Positions 45,868 to 56,112 of a stretch of DNA of 64,000 bases are shown piece by piece. Position 1 is the stretch's first letter; every line of letters begins with the position of its first letter. Origin of the DNA: Neoceratodus forsteri (taxonomy: Eukaryota; Chordata; Ceratodontiformes; Ceratodontidae); assembly GCA_016271365.2 (NCBI GenBank), contig JADMNL010000022.1, positions 220,510,501 to 220,574,500 on the forward strand, read 5' to 3'. The notes beneath the pieces were generated by a model. It was not told where the DNA came from. It made no database searches and saw only the letters and a list, made by a program, of their open reading frames with translations. The position numbers and the translations under genes are program-made.

Positions 45868-47829
45868 CAGGCCGGATATTCAAACTCGCCATTCTGAGCG
45901 CAAGCCCTGCCGCGATTAAAATAGTTATGTCGGGCTTATTCAAAGGAGTTGCGCTTATTGAGCAACTCCTTTGAATATCACCCCCAGCCACAGCCATTGT
46001 GCATGGCGAGTGGAACTTGGCGCCAATCGCGAAATTGTCAGAGTGGAGCATCTAACTTGCAGTGGCGCAAGTACCATCGCAAAATCATGATATTCAAAGG
46101 TGACATGCAAATGGGGCCATAATTCATGCAAGGCACAGGGGCCATTTGCATCTGATTATGGCCCCATTTGCATGCCATTAGCATGTAGGTGCGCCGATCC
46201 CGAGGACTTGCGCCTGGCGCCTCTGCCAGGCAGCAGCCGTCGGGGACCGATGCACCCTGCAGCCCGATCACGGGCAGAATGTCATAGAACCCCTCCCGAA
46301 CACTTTCCTAATGCCCGATCGTGGGCAGAATGTCATAGGAACCCCCAAACACTTTCCTAATGCCCGATCATGAGCAGAATGTCGGAACCCCCGAACACTT
46401 TCCTAATGCCCGATCGTGGGCAGAATGTCATGGAACCCCGGACACTTTCCTAATGCCCGATCGCGGGCAGAACATCATAAGAACCCCCAATGCCCGATCG
46501 CGGGTAGTAAGTAAAGTGCCCCCAACCCGAATATCTCCCTGGTGGTCCAGTGGACCGTAATGCCCGATCGCGGGCAGAATGTATATTGACACCCCCACCC
46601 AAACATCTCCCTGGTGTCTGGTGTCCCCACCCACCCACCCCGAGCCCCACCACCTCCCCCTGGCGGCGGCGGCGCAACATCCCACCCGCCTGCCGCCCGC
46701 CGCCTGCCGACTGACTGGCTGGTAGGGCTGCATGCCCATTAGTGAGAGCAAGAACCAATGGCAGCACCTTCATTATGACAGTCCAGATTTGTGAATGAAT
46801 CATTCACAAATCTGGACTATCATCTGTATAGACTGCATGCCCATTGGCTTTAGCTCTGCACCAATGGGCGTGCAGCCTACCAGCCAGTCAGTCGGCGAGC
46901 AACATCCTACTACCTGCCACCCGCGCCTGCCACTGATCTGGCGGTGGGCTGCACGCCATTGGTGCAGAGCTAGAGCCAATGGGTGTGCAGCTCATATCTT
47001 TAGATGACAGTCCAGATTTGTGAATGATTCATTCACAATCTGACTATCATGGTGATGTATAGGCTGCATGCCTCATTGGTTCTTGCTCTGCACCCAATGG
47101 GCGTGCAGCCCTACCAGTGAGTCAGTCGGGCGGGTGGCGGAGCGGTAAGGCGGTGGGATGGGCGCCTGCTGGCTGCCGGGGGAGCGGGTGGTGGGTGGAC
47201 ACCAGACACCAGGGAAATGTTTGGGGTGGGGGTCAATATACATTCTGCCCGCGATCAGGCATTACGGTCCACTGGACCACCAGGGAGATATTCGGTTAGG
47301 GGGTCACTTTACTTACTGCCTGCACTGGGCATTGGGGTTCTTTATGATTCTGCCCATGATCGGCATTAAAAGTGTTCCGGGTTCTATTACATTCTGCCCA
47401 CGATCGGCATTACGGTCCACTGGACCACCAGGGATGTGAACGGGAGGGAGGGCCACATTGATGCCCGCAATCGGGCTGGTGGGGGGGCACAGGGAATAAG
47501 TTGGGGGCCAGCCACAGGTGGCAGCTGCTGTGTTGTGCCCTGCAATACAGCAGCTCACATGTGGGTGGCCCTCAACTTAAGCCTTTTTTTTGGGCTCAAA
47601 TTTGTGCAGGCACAGGTTGGGGGTTGCGCCTGCACAACTCTGCACAGCCCAACTGAATATCAGGCTGTGCAGTTTATGCATGGTTCCTCCCCCTCCTGTT
47701 GAGCATTCATTTGCATTGCGCTGTTGCTCAGCCTGTTTTCAGTTACGCAACTGCCTCCTGCTGAATATCGCAGAATGGCGCAATGTAGGACTTGAGATAC
47801 GCCAACCCTTTTGAATATCCCACCCACAG
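45868..47829. mobile_element. Palindromic DNA-transposon-like element, about 2 kb
   Basis: Left terminus CAGGCCGGATATTCAAA (45868) opposes right terminus TTTGAATATCCCACCCACAG (ending 47829). CGCCATTCTG recurs just inside each end. It is GC-rich against AT-rich flanks. The centre is a roughly 1 kb imperfect palindrome (about 46390-47430, centred near 46911) with nested palindromes. The left arm carries a 48 bp tandem repeat. No transposase frame was found, so it is non-autonomous. Both flanks are TATATA-rich, which hides the exact target duplication. CAG...CTG termini suggest hAT or a relative, which is inference. Confidence 0.75.
46262..46570. repeat. 48 bp tandem repeat with GCCCGATC cores
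   Basis: GCCCGATC(G/A)(C/T)GGGCAGAATG occurs at 46262, 46313, 46362, 46408, 46455, 46492 and 46562. Each core is itself a 14 bp hairpin (GCCCGATCGCGGGC). The spacer reads AACCCCC(G)AACACTTTCCTAAT. Complementary units on the right arm lie at about 47240-47410. Confidence 0.88.
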
Positions 47830-47858
47830 TATATACACATATATAGATGTATATATAT

Positions 47859-47892
<34 letters not shown>
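47829..47892. repeat. (TA)n microsatellite
   Basis: Interrupted TATA run immediately right of the palindromic element. Confidence 0.95.
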
Positions 47893-48339
47893 GCACACAA
47901 CCTGAAATTTTGCACTTTAATAACTTTGCAACCATTCCATGGTTTTGTAAGAAATTTGGTATGCACTGTCCCGTGGGGAAGATTTCTTGACATACCAAAA
48001 TTTGTGTCAGTCGGATTGAAGGATTTTCTGCTGCACATTGTGAAAAAAACACTAAAATTTGCCTTTTGGGCTGTTTTTTCCTCATTGCACTGTGGCCAAG
48101 CTGTTTGGCATTTTGGTCTGAAATTTTCAGGGTAGAAAGAACTTGCCCCAGAGAACAAGCCAGTGTTGGTTTGGTGAAAAATATTAATGAATTCCAAAGT
48201 TATTACAGTTCAAAATTGTGGGATCTGAGCATAATTAGTTCAGTCTTTTGGATAGCTGTATGGAACAAAAAAAGATTTTGGTCTCACAAAAAAGGACTTT
48301 GACAGCTCATGAAAAAGGATCCTTAGACTCCTTTTTCAT
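47893..48339. repeat. AATCCTTTTT-repeat locus, left part
   Basis: Old repeat sequence (e.g. GGTCTGAAATTTTCAGGG near 48114) that ends in CTCATGAAAAAGGATCC, then ACTCCTTTTTCAT (48306-48339). The same motifs dominate 49559-50226, on the other side of an inserted LINE. Confidence 0.6.
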
Positions 48340-48976
48340 ATCAATCAATCAAAATTTTATTGTTCGACTTTCAGTAAGTCATTACAATTTACAAAAGTTA
48401 AAATCTTGACAATTGCATAGCATTTAAAATATGCAAATACATATTCTTACAAAGATATATTCTTTAAGTGTCCAGTTGAGTAAAGGAGCAGAATTATTAC
48501 AAATGTGAAAAATACAAGAGTACAGTATGTAGATATTTTATCACACTAATACTTCTCCATGTATTCGAAATACAAAGAGCACAGTGAACACATTCATTTG
48601 TCCAGTGTCTTGTCTTAGTCTTATTAGCCATAACAACATCAATCTTTTATTCTTTCTTCTCATCAGTCTCCTCTGTTATGTTGAGGGTTTTCCACTTTAA
48701 TTTTTAGGAGGGAGGACACAGGGATCATGATATTTTTGCACTGTGTTTTCAATAGGTGTGTTAATAGGTGTTGTGGTTCATATTCCAGATTTCCTAATAT
48801 TTCCTCCAGCATTTGTTTTCTGTATTTCTCATATATGTGGCAAAGAATTACAAGATGCAAAAGATCATCCTGTCCTAATTTACATCTACATAATGTCCCA
48901 TTTTCCCTCTTTTTTATCATATTGTAGAATTTTCCTATTGCTAGGAAAGCATTCAAATCTAAAGCATGTTATCAAT

Positions 48977-49111
48977 TTTTTTTTTGAAATTCAATGTATT
49001 TTATTGAACTGTTTAACATAACATAACATAACATAACATAACATAACATAACATAACATAACATATAACATTCATCGACTACATAACATAACAACATAAC
49101 ATCCATTGACT
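48977..49111 (-). mobile_element. 135 bp poly(A) retroposon with 11 bp TSD and CATAA array
   Basis: ATGTTATCAAT lies at 48966-48976 and again at 49112-49122. Between them is T(9-10), then GAAATTCAATGTATTTTATT (an L1-like 3' tail read in reverse), then about fifteen (CATAA) units. It interrupts the surrounding minus-strand LINE. Confidence 0.8.
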
Positions 49112-49381
49112 ATGTTATCAATCTTCTCAAAGCTGGTCTATCCACTAATTTCAGATAATTTTTCATATTATGGCTCCTTTTGTTTTTAGCCAGCCATAAG
49201 CATGTTTAAGATTGTCTGAAATTATGGATCCTTTATGTGAATATATCATGAACTCTGTGCTAATGCTTTCTTTAATTTGTGAACATGAATATCTGAGACT
49301 GCCTGTAATGCTTTTGAAGCAGCCCATATGGTTTAATGATTTGTTTAATCCTTTTAAGAAATTTTTTCATCAGCTGCCATC

Positions 49382-49394
<13 letters not shown>

Positions 49395-49414
<20 letters not shown>

Positions 49415-49418
49415 TTAG
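49395..49418. repeat. (TTA)n microsatellite
   Basis: About nine ATT/TTA units. Confidence 0.9.
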
Positions 49419-49558
49419 CACAAACTGTCATACTTCTGCACAGGAATGTCTTCTGCAGACATCAAAGTATGAATCTTGTTCATCAGAGTCCTTTATTGTT
49501 GTGTGCCTTTACTTTAATTGTATGTGGCCTCAGAATGCTTATTTTTATGTTTTAAAAT

Positions 49559-50226
49559 CCTTTTTCATGATTAGCTTCTGTTCCTCTTTCATGAGGTGTC
49601 AAAATCCTTTTTTACATCATGACATCTCGCAAAAAGGGATGACTTTCTCAAATCCTTTTTCTTGAGATGACCAAATCCTTTTTTGCCAGAATATTTCTTT
49701 TTTGTGAGATGACATAATCATTTTTTGTGATGCAAAAAACGATTAGGACTTCTCTAACCAGATGGCCCTGCCAGTAATCCTTTTATGTGAGATATCATAA
49801 TCCTTTTTCATGATGCGAAAAAGGATTTTGACACCTTACAAAAAAGGAATTTATCTAATGAAAATGGTATACCATCAGGGCTGTCTAGTCAGAGAAGACT
49901 TAATTCTTTTTTGCATCATGAAAAAGGATTAGGACATCTCATGAACAAGGAATCTGCTGATGAAAAAGTATTAGAATATCTCATGAAAAAGGATACCTTT
50001 TTTAAATCCTTTTTCTTGAGATGGCCAAATCCTTTTTGGCCAACAAATTCCTTTTTCATGAGATGAAATAATCCTTTTTTGTGATGCAAGAAAGGATTAC
50101 GACATCCCCATCCAGATGGTCCTGCCAGTAATCCTTTTTTGTGAGATGTCATAATCCTTTTTCGTGTTGCAAAACAGGATTGTAACACATCACAATAAAG
50201 GAATTTGTCTGGCAAAAAAGGATAAC
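49559..50226. repeat. AATCCTTTTT palindromic array, right part
   Basis: About twenty copies of AATCCTTTTT or its complement AAAAAGGATT, linked by CATGATGCAAAAA, GAGATGTCATAATCC and similar. A longer period of about 352 bp is visible: CTTGAGATG(A/G)CCAAATCC at about 49661 and 50013, and CAGATGG(C/T)CCTGCCAGTAA at about 49759 and 50111. Confidence 0.8.
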
Positions 50227-50875
50227 TTTGGTCCATAACTTTGCCGTCTTCTGAGATTTTGACCCCAAATTTTCAACATGGCCTTTTGGGGACCACACCT
50301 TATGGACAAAATAACTATAATTATGCAGCTCTTGCCCAAAAGATGATTATGTGATTGACTGGCAAATTCACCTTTTTGGGCAGGATTTGCCATGCTAATC
50401 ATATTGTTCATGAGGTGGAGTTCCAAAGGCCATGGCCATAACATTTCACACACTGTACTATTACTCCTATGGCTACCCTCTGTATCCTCCCTCTCCCTAG
50501 CCATACCTTCCTTGTCTTTCTTCCTACTACTCCTCCCATGGTCTTTTCCCCACCCCATTTCTACATCCCCCCGCTGCTTTCTGCCCTCTCTGCAACTTAA
50601 CTGCCCCTTCCAATGTCTCACCTCATCCTCCATATCTCCAGAGCTCTTCTTATTACACTTTTCTGTTTCACCCAGGGCTTTTCAATGGCTCCCTTAAATC
50701 TTGAAGCCATCTGCCATCTTTGCCCTCCCACACCTCCTCCATTTCCCACCCCATTGCTATTGACTAAGCATAGCCATCATGCCCTTCAACTTCACTTCCT
50801 GATGCTTCCGTATATCTGGCTGGCAACGTTGAACTAAATACTGGCCCCCTCAAGCCCATCCACCCTACTTCCCCC

Positions 50876-53300
50876 TTGGCTTACCCAAAAGATGTGAAAA
50901 TTCTCCACATTAATATTCAGAGCCTACTTCCTAAGCTGGATGACTTAAAAGTATATGCAACTCAGCACTCCCCCAACATACAATGTATCTCAGAAACATG
51001 GTTATCCTCCCACATCACTGATTCTAAGCTGGCCCTTCCTGACTGCATCCTCCACTGACAAGACGGTGGTAAAAGAAGTGGTGGTGTTGCTATTACTTCT
51101 GCAACTCCTTGTCTTACACCCTTTTCACATTGGGAAGCAATCCTCATTTCCATGAATTCCTATTAGCCTCTCCATCTTCCCTCCTCATTGCCCATCTTTG
51201 TGGTTATACTTTATGCCTCACCAAAACTTCCAACATCCTGCCTTGTCTTCTGTGTCGCTGCTGCCTCCTCCCTTGCTTCAACAGGCAAACATACCCTCCT
51301 TAGAGACTTTAACTTAGACTGGCTCTCACCCTCTTTGATCTACTTCTGTCAACAGACTGAAGCTTTAAACTTATCCCAGCTAATAAAAGAACCCATACAC
51401 CCAAATCCTTGCTTCCAGTCTCATTCCCTGCTCAACAGAATGCTCTAAACTCATCCTCATTGCACCTGCTCTACTGGTATACTTCCCAACACACTCAGTG
51501 ACCACTGCACCACCTTCTGTATCAGAAAGATCTGTACTCCCCTAAACCCTCTGAAATACATCCAACACTGACCCCTCAGATTCCTCGATTTGGGCAAACT
51601 GTTACAAGACCTGGCTACAGCTGACTGATCACCCATGTTCTCCTCCCTGTCTGTTGCTGCTGCACTCACACATTTCCATCCATCTTTCTAAGGTCTGGGA
51701 TACCCATGCCCCTCTAAAGTCACTCAGGGTAAAGTGCTCTCAAATCCTTGGATCACCCCTGAAATTCAGGCCATGTGTAAATCCTGTGATCTCTCATGGT
51801 CTCATTTTAAAACCTCACATGACCCTGCTGACCTACCATACTCTCTGTAACAGCTGCACAAAGCATATTCAACAGGCCAAGTCAGAATTTTTCAAATCTC
51901 TCCTACAAGCCTCAAGCAGCACTCTGTCCTCCTTCTGACATGATGTCCATGATCACTCTTCCACCCTTCCCATGCACCCTCACCCACTCTCAGTGTGGTT
52001 GGCTCACTTGTTTTGGATCCCACCCACCCTTGTTGCAGAAACTCTAAATAAGTTCTTCACTACCTCTGCTGCTCCGCACGTTCCTTCTTCTTCTTCTTCT
52101 TCCCCACTGTATGCCCATCCCTCTCCTTCACAGACCCCTGATTTCCAGTTGCCACTGATATCCCCTTTTGAAGTTTTTACTGCTTGTCTCCCTCAACCCT
52201 ATCAAATCCAGTCCTGATGTCTTGCACCCTAGACTCCTAATAATCTCTGCACCCTCCACTGTCAATCCTTAACCTTTACTGTCAATCTGTCTATCTCTTC
52301 TGCTACTGTTCCCTCAGTCTGGAAGTTTACCACAGTCCTCCCCCTCTTCAAAAGGGGTGATGCTACTGCACCTGGCAACTACTGCCCTATATCACTCCTC
52401 CCTTCACTCACCAAGGTCCAAGAGTGCTTAGTCCTCTCTAGGCTAAATGACTTCCTCTTGGCCTCTAACATTTTATCCCCTGTCCAATCAGGACTTAGAA
52501 GGCATCACTCTACTACTACCGCCCTTCTACACTTTACTGATGCTATCCACTCTGCCATGGACCAAGGTCAGATAACCTCAGCCATTTTCATTGCCCTTGC
52601 AAAAGCCTTTGATTCTGTATCTCACCCGCTCCTCATAAATAAATGAGTGCCTCAGCTTCTCTCCATCTTCTGTGTCCTGGTTCAGATCTTATCTGTCAGG
52701 CTGTTCTCAGTCTGTAAAATCAGTAATGCCCTATCATTCCATCTCCTTATCCTTGTTGGTGTACCCCAAGGCTCAATCCTCTGGCCTGTTCTTTTTTTCC
52801 TGTTTATTACTAACCTCCCCTCTGTTTGCTCTCATGCCAAGATCCACATTTATGCAGATGATACCTTCCTCTTCCTTTCTGGCCTGTCCATTTCTCATAT
52901 CCAAACACCACTACAAAATGACTTCTCAGCAGTCAACTCATGGTTCAATGCTAATATGTACTCTGTAATAGGCATGTGCGTGTTGTCAGGTGATGCAAAG
53001 TGGCGCAAAAATGGATACAAATCCTTGACCTCCTTACTTGTTAGATGCACTGTTGTGTTCAGGTATTGTCTGTATAACTGCCATTGTATTGGTAATGTCC
53101 TCTATGTCTTCCAGGACCATCTTGTAAACACACCTGCTCAAAGGTGTATAGCCTGGTTAAATAAAGTTTGATTGATTGATTGACTGAATTGTCTAAAACT
53201 AAATACAAAAAACACCATTGCTATGACCTTCAGAAACAAGCAAAAACTAGCTAAACTCAATGTACTACCATCCTTCCTCTCTGATTGTCCACGCCCTTGA
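50876..53300 (+). pseudogene. LINE ORF2 remnant (endonuclease, RT)
   Basis: Endonuclease start VKILHINIQSLLPKLDDLK (about 50895) with CISETWLSS (about 50985); LRDFNLDWLSP (about 51300; family form G-D-F-N). RT blocks: YCPISLLPSLTK (about 52380), SGLRRHHSTTTALLHFTDA (about 52490), AIFIALAKAFDSVSHPLL (52580-52635) with Ala replacing the first palm Asp, GVPQGSILWPVLFFLFITNLP (about 52760), and YADDTFLFLS (about 52850). Several stops separate the segments and a foreign LINE tail splits the region after YADD. It is not functional. Confidence 0.85.
52965..53190 (+). mobile_element. Nested LINE 3'-tail insertion
   Basis: It interrupts the RT reading between ...FNANMYS and CLKLNTKNTIAMTF. The insert ends CCTGGTTAAATAAAGTTTGA, then TTGATTGATTGACTG, the tail type of L2 LINEs like the one at 17778. 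About 225 bp long and 5'-truncated. Confidence 0.75.
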
Positions 53301-54102
53301 AAATGTCCTCACCTACAAGTACCTTGGAGTTTGGCTTGATCCCTCTCAATTTCGTCTCCCACTGTAGTGCCTCCACTCTAACCTGTGACCTAAACTAGGG
53401 CTGCTCTACCAATACAAGTCTAGCCTTCCCTCCCTCCCTGTTATACACAACCTATTGGTCAAGTGGATCCTCCCTGTTTTGACTACACAGATTTTGTGCT
53501 CAGCACTGTGCCTGCAATCTCCTCTCCAAGCTCAATGAGCTCTACCATGTTTCTGTAAGTTCACCTCAAATTCTCCCCACTTGATTCACCACTACCACCT
53601 CTACTCCTCCCATCCCTCTAATCCCTTTCCCAGAGATGCTTTTCCCACTGCACCACCTTAATATCTAAATACTGGTTTGAGACTCTACCCACATACAGTA
53701 CCTTACTTCTCTTCTCAAACCTGCCACCCCCTACCCGTATAGCTCATGGACAATCAGTGCCTGTTCCTTTGCCCTCCCACATGTCTGCTCCACCTCCTTG
53801 TCAGGCAAATTATCCTTCTCCTACAGGCTTCCTTCCCTCTGGAACAGCATTCCTCTCCCCAAACCTGCCTCACCCCCTCCTTTCCTGCCCTTAAGTGCCT
53901 ACTCAGACCTACCCCTTCCACATCCTATACCTGCCACCCTCTCTAATGCTGCTCTCTCTTTGGTCCTGACTTGTACCTCCCTACTCCTTCTCCGCATCAG
54001 CAGGCTCTTCTCCATCTCTGTGTAAGCTGCCCCCCCTTATGCATTTCCCCCTCATAGTTATTCTACAGTGTTAGCTGCTGTATTATTTATGCTACCTAAT
54101 AA

Positions 54103-54110
<8 letters not shown>

Positions 54111-54133
<23 letters not shown>
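54111..54133. repeat. (TA)n microsatellite
   Basis: About eleven TA units inside the LINE 3' UTR. Confidence 0.9.
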
Positions 54134-54359
54134 GTATTAATATAACATATTGTATATTGATATAAATACTTTCTGCACATTCCATGTATTTGTCATGTGT
54201 ACAAACTGCTTTTCTGTACACTGTGTTTACCATTTATCTTGCAGTTTGTTATCCACTGTTTGTTTTGTGCCCTGTCCTTCAGTCGCACCTGAAATGAGCA
54301 TCTTGCTCAAGGTGCTTTTCCTGGTTATCAAATTTTAATAAAATAAATAAATAAATAAA

Positions 54360-54476
54360 ATGTTAAAATTTGGGGTCAAATGTCAAAAACTGGCAGAGTT
54401 TTGATGGTTCATTGAATGTGCAATGCACACTTCTAACTTGTCAATTTAAAATATTCTGACCCCAAATTTGGAACAT
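54360..54476. repeat. Inverted repeat ATGTTAAAATTTGGGGTCA
   Basis: Arms 54360-54380 and 54454-54476 are reverse complements with a few mismatches. A third copy is at 50257-50279. It belongs to the old locus split by the LINE. Confidence 0.7.
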
Positions 54477-54749
54477 AGAATACTTATTACTCTACTAAAT
54501 ACATGCCACAACTGTCATTTTCAAATCCTGACTGAAATGATTTTTCATACCTGCAGCACAGAAATGGCATTGCAGTTGCAAGAATTATGTTTCAGTGGGA
54601 TTTGGATTTTTCACCACTGGGTACATCAGGTGGGGTAATAACATGGCTATGATGAAATTATATCACTCTTGGCCTACAAATGGGCCCTGCACTTCCACAG
54701 GTAATTACAAACATGCATCTATGGAGGAAAGGGAGCACAGGGCCCTCCA

Positions 54750-55425
54750 TAGCTGTTAATGCATCAGTTAGGGTTAAAGTGACAGAAGTAGGGAAATAGG
54801 GCATTAGGGTTTCCAACCCTAACACCCCACTCACCCCCACCTTTCACAGATGAAGATGCATCGGGGGTGGCATTAGGGTCCTCAACCCTAACACTCATCC
54901 TATTCTTCTATACTGCATCCACCCATCTTATCTTCTAATGGAATGAGGTGAGTGCTAGGGCTAATGCTGTGCAAAATTGCAGATTTTCATTCTGCAAAAT
55001 ATTTCACAAAATTCACGCATTTCGTGAAATATTTTGCAGGTGTGAAATTCTGCTGGCAAAATGCAGAATTTCACACATAAAATGTGGAATTTCACTGCTT
55101 GCAGGCAAAATTCTATTGCTCACAGGTGAAATTCTGCATTTTGCAGATGAAATTCTGCATTTCACACTCACTAAATATTTTGCGGAATGCGTAGAATTGC
55201 ATAAAATATTTTACACAGCAAAATTCATGATTTTGCTGGAATTTCACTAGTGAAATAAATTCTTCCTGCATCTCTAGCAAGGTCTGATGAGCCCAATGCT
55301 GTTCATAATGCCTGTTCATCTCTGAAAGGTGGGAAGGTGGGATGTAATGGTTGGAAACCCTAACGCCACATTTCCCTAATTTTGTTCCTTTAACTCTAAC
55401 TAATGCATTAATGAAATTGCTTGCA
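54750..55425. repeat. Large foldback (GTAGGGAAAT family) with nested element
   Basis: The left arm about 54755-54850 (AATGCATCAGTTAGGGTTAAAG, then AGTAGGGAAATAGGGCATTAGGG) is the reverse complement of the right arm about 55325-55420. Between them lies the MITE at 54965-55280. A single-arm relative is at 24750-24835. Confidence 0.75.
54965..55280. mobile_element. Non-autonomous hAT-like element, copy 3
   Basis: GCTGTGCAAAATTG at the left and GCATCTCTAGC at the right correspond to the TAGAGATG-type ends of the family. The interior repeats GAAATATTTTGC, GAAATTCTGCA and TGCAGAATTTCAC in both orientations. Related to 32315-32640 and 44364-44744. Confidence 0.65.
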
Positions 55426-55454
55426 ATATATATATATATATATATATACATACA

Positions 55455-55660
55455 TGACAAAGAACCTCAGCATGCAAGCACTGAGGCAATGGTTACCCAA
55501 AGGGCATTGGCCAGGAAGCCAAGTTTCAAAGAAATACAAAATCACATGTACCCCCATAATACAAAGCACCATGGGCTGTATGCACATTGCCACAGTATAT
55601 TATATGGTTCTACTTTAAGCAGAAATGCATGGTACCAAAAGGTCTCTCTCACACTGCAAA
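55455..55660 (+). repeat. AAGCCAAGTTTCAAAGAAAT family, copy 2
   Basis: Matches 45310-45378 over GGAAGCCAAGTTTCAAAG and ACCCCCATAAT. Its right part (TGGTTCTACTTTAAGCAGAA, then GGTCTCTCTCACAC) is the reverse complement of 45730-45776. Confidence 0.65.
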
Positions 55661-55669
55661 TGCTGCTAA

Positions 55670-55729
55670 CATATATATACATATATATACACACACATAT
55701 ACATATATATATGTGTGTGTGTGTGTGTG
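55670..55729. repeat. Mixed (TA)n/(CA)n/(GT)n tract
   Basis: ATATATATACATATATATAC, then CACACA, then TGTGTGTGTG. Confidence 0.9.
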
Positions 55730-55774
55730 CAATGCAGGTGAGGATACAAGATGGCAAATATTGGCAAGGCAAAT

Positions 55775-56112
55775 TTTATTTCTTCGGCTCCCATTCCTGG
55801 AGGCTCTGGGCTCCTTAGAAAAAAATCATAAAAGATAAAAACATTCAACAATTATATATAAGATACAATTAAAAACAAAAAACAACTACAGGAGTAACAG
55901 TAATAAAATCAGCAATCTTTGTCACATTTCTAAAATGCTACATCTGGAAAAGCCAATAAAAAAGGTTGGTCTTAAGGTGGCTCTGAAACACCTTGGCTGA
56001 AGGAGCCTCCCCGATGTCTAAGGGAAGCGAATTCCACAGGATGGGGCTGTTGACACTAAAAGTCCTGTCGCCAGCAGTTTTAAGCCTCACCCTCAGAACT
56101 GCTAGGAGGCTC
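55775..56112 (-). mobile_element. L2-type LINE C-terminal and 3' fragment
   Basis: On the minus strand 56085-55950 reads DRTFSVNSPILWNSLP, then QSHLKTNLF, the L2/CR1 C-terminal module. An AT-rich 3' UTR runs to about 55775. It abuts the CR1 copy directly. Confidence 0.7.

Larger units (their letters stand above)
48340..49557 (-). mobile_element. Minus-strand LINE 3' fragment with C-terminal Cys/His motif
   Basis: The 3' end at 48340 shows the ATCAATCAATCAAAATTTTATTG tail face. A frame at 48956-48663 reads LCRCKLGQDDLLHLVILCHIYEKY, a C-x-C...H...C pattern typical of the C-terminus of several LINE clades (Jockey/I/R1-like). TCCTTTTTCAT flanks both ends (48329-48339 and 49558-49568), a possible target duplication within a repeat that already contains this word. 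It is itself interrupted by a retroposon at 48977-49111. Confidence 0.65.
50405..54358 (+). mobile_element. Plus-strand LINE (L2/CR1 group), endonuclease to tail
   Basis: A pyrimidine-rich 5' part, an endonuclease and RT region (50876-53300) and an AATAAAATAAATAAATAAAT tail at 54338-54358. It carries a nested LINE tail at 52965-53190. It is inserted in an older repeat locus: inverted or direct copies of TGACCCCAAATTT lie at 50257-50279 on its left and 54360-54476 on its right. Confidence 0.85.

Noticed and set aside
46428..47007. Overlapping frames of about 110 codons across the palindromic element
   Set aside because: Frames occur on both strands because the DNA is a GC-rich palindrome; no transposase motif.
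48960..49100. Direct repeats considered as a CRISPR-like array
   Set aside because: It is a pentanucleotide microsatellite in a eukaryotic retroposon; there are no spacers.
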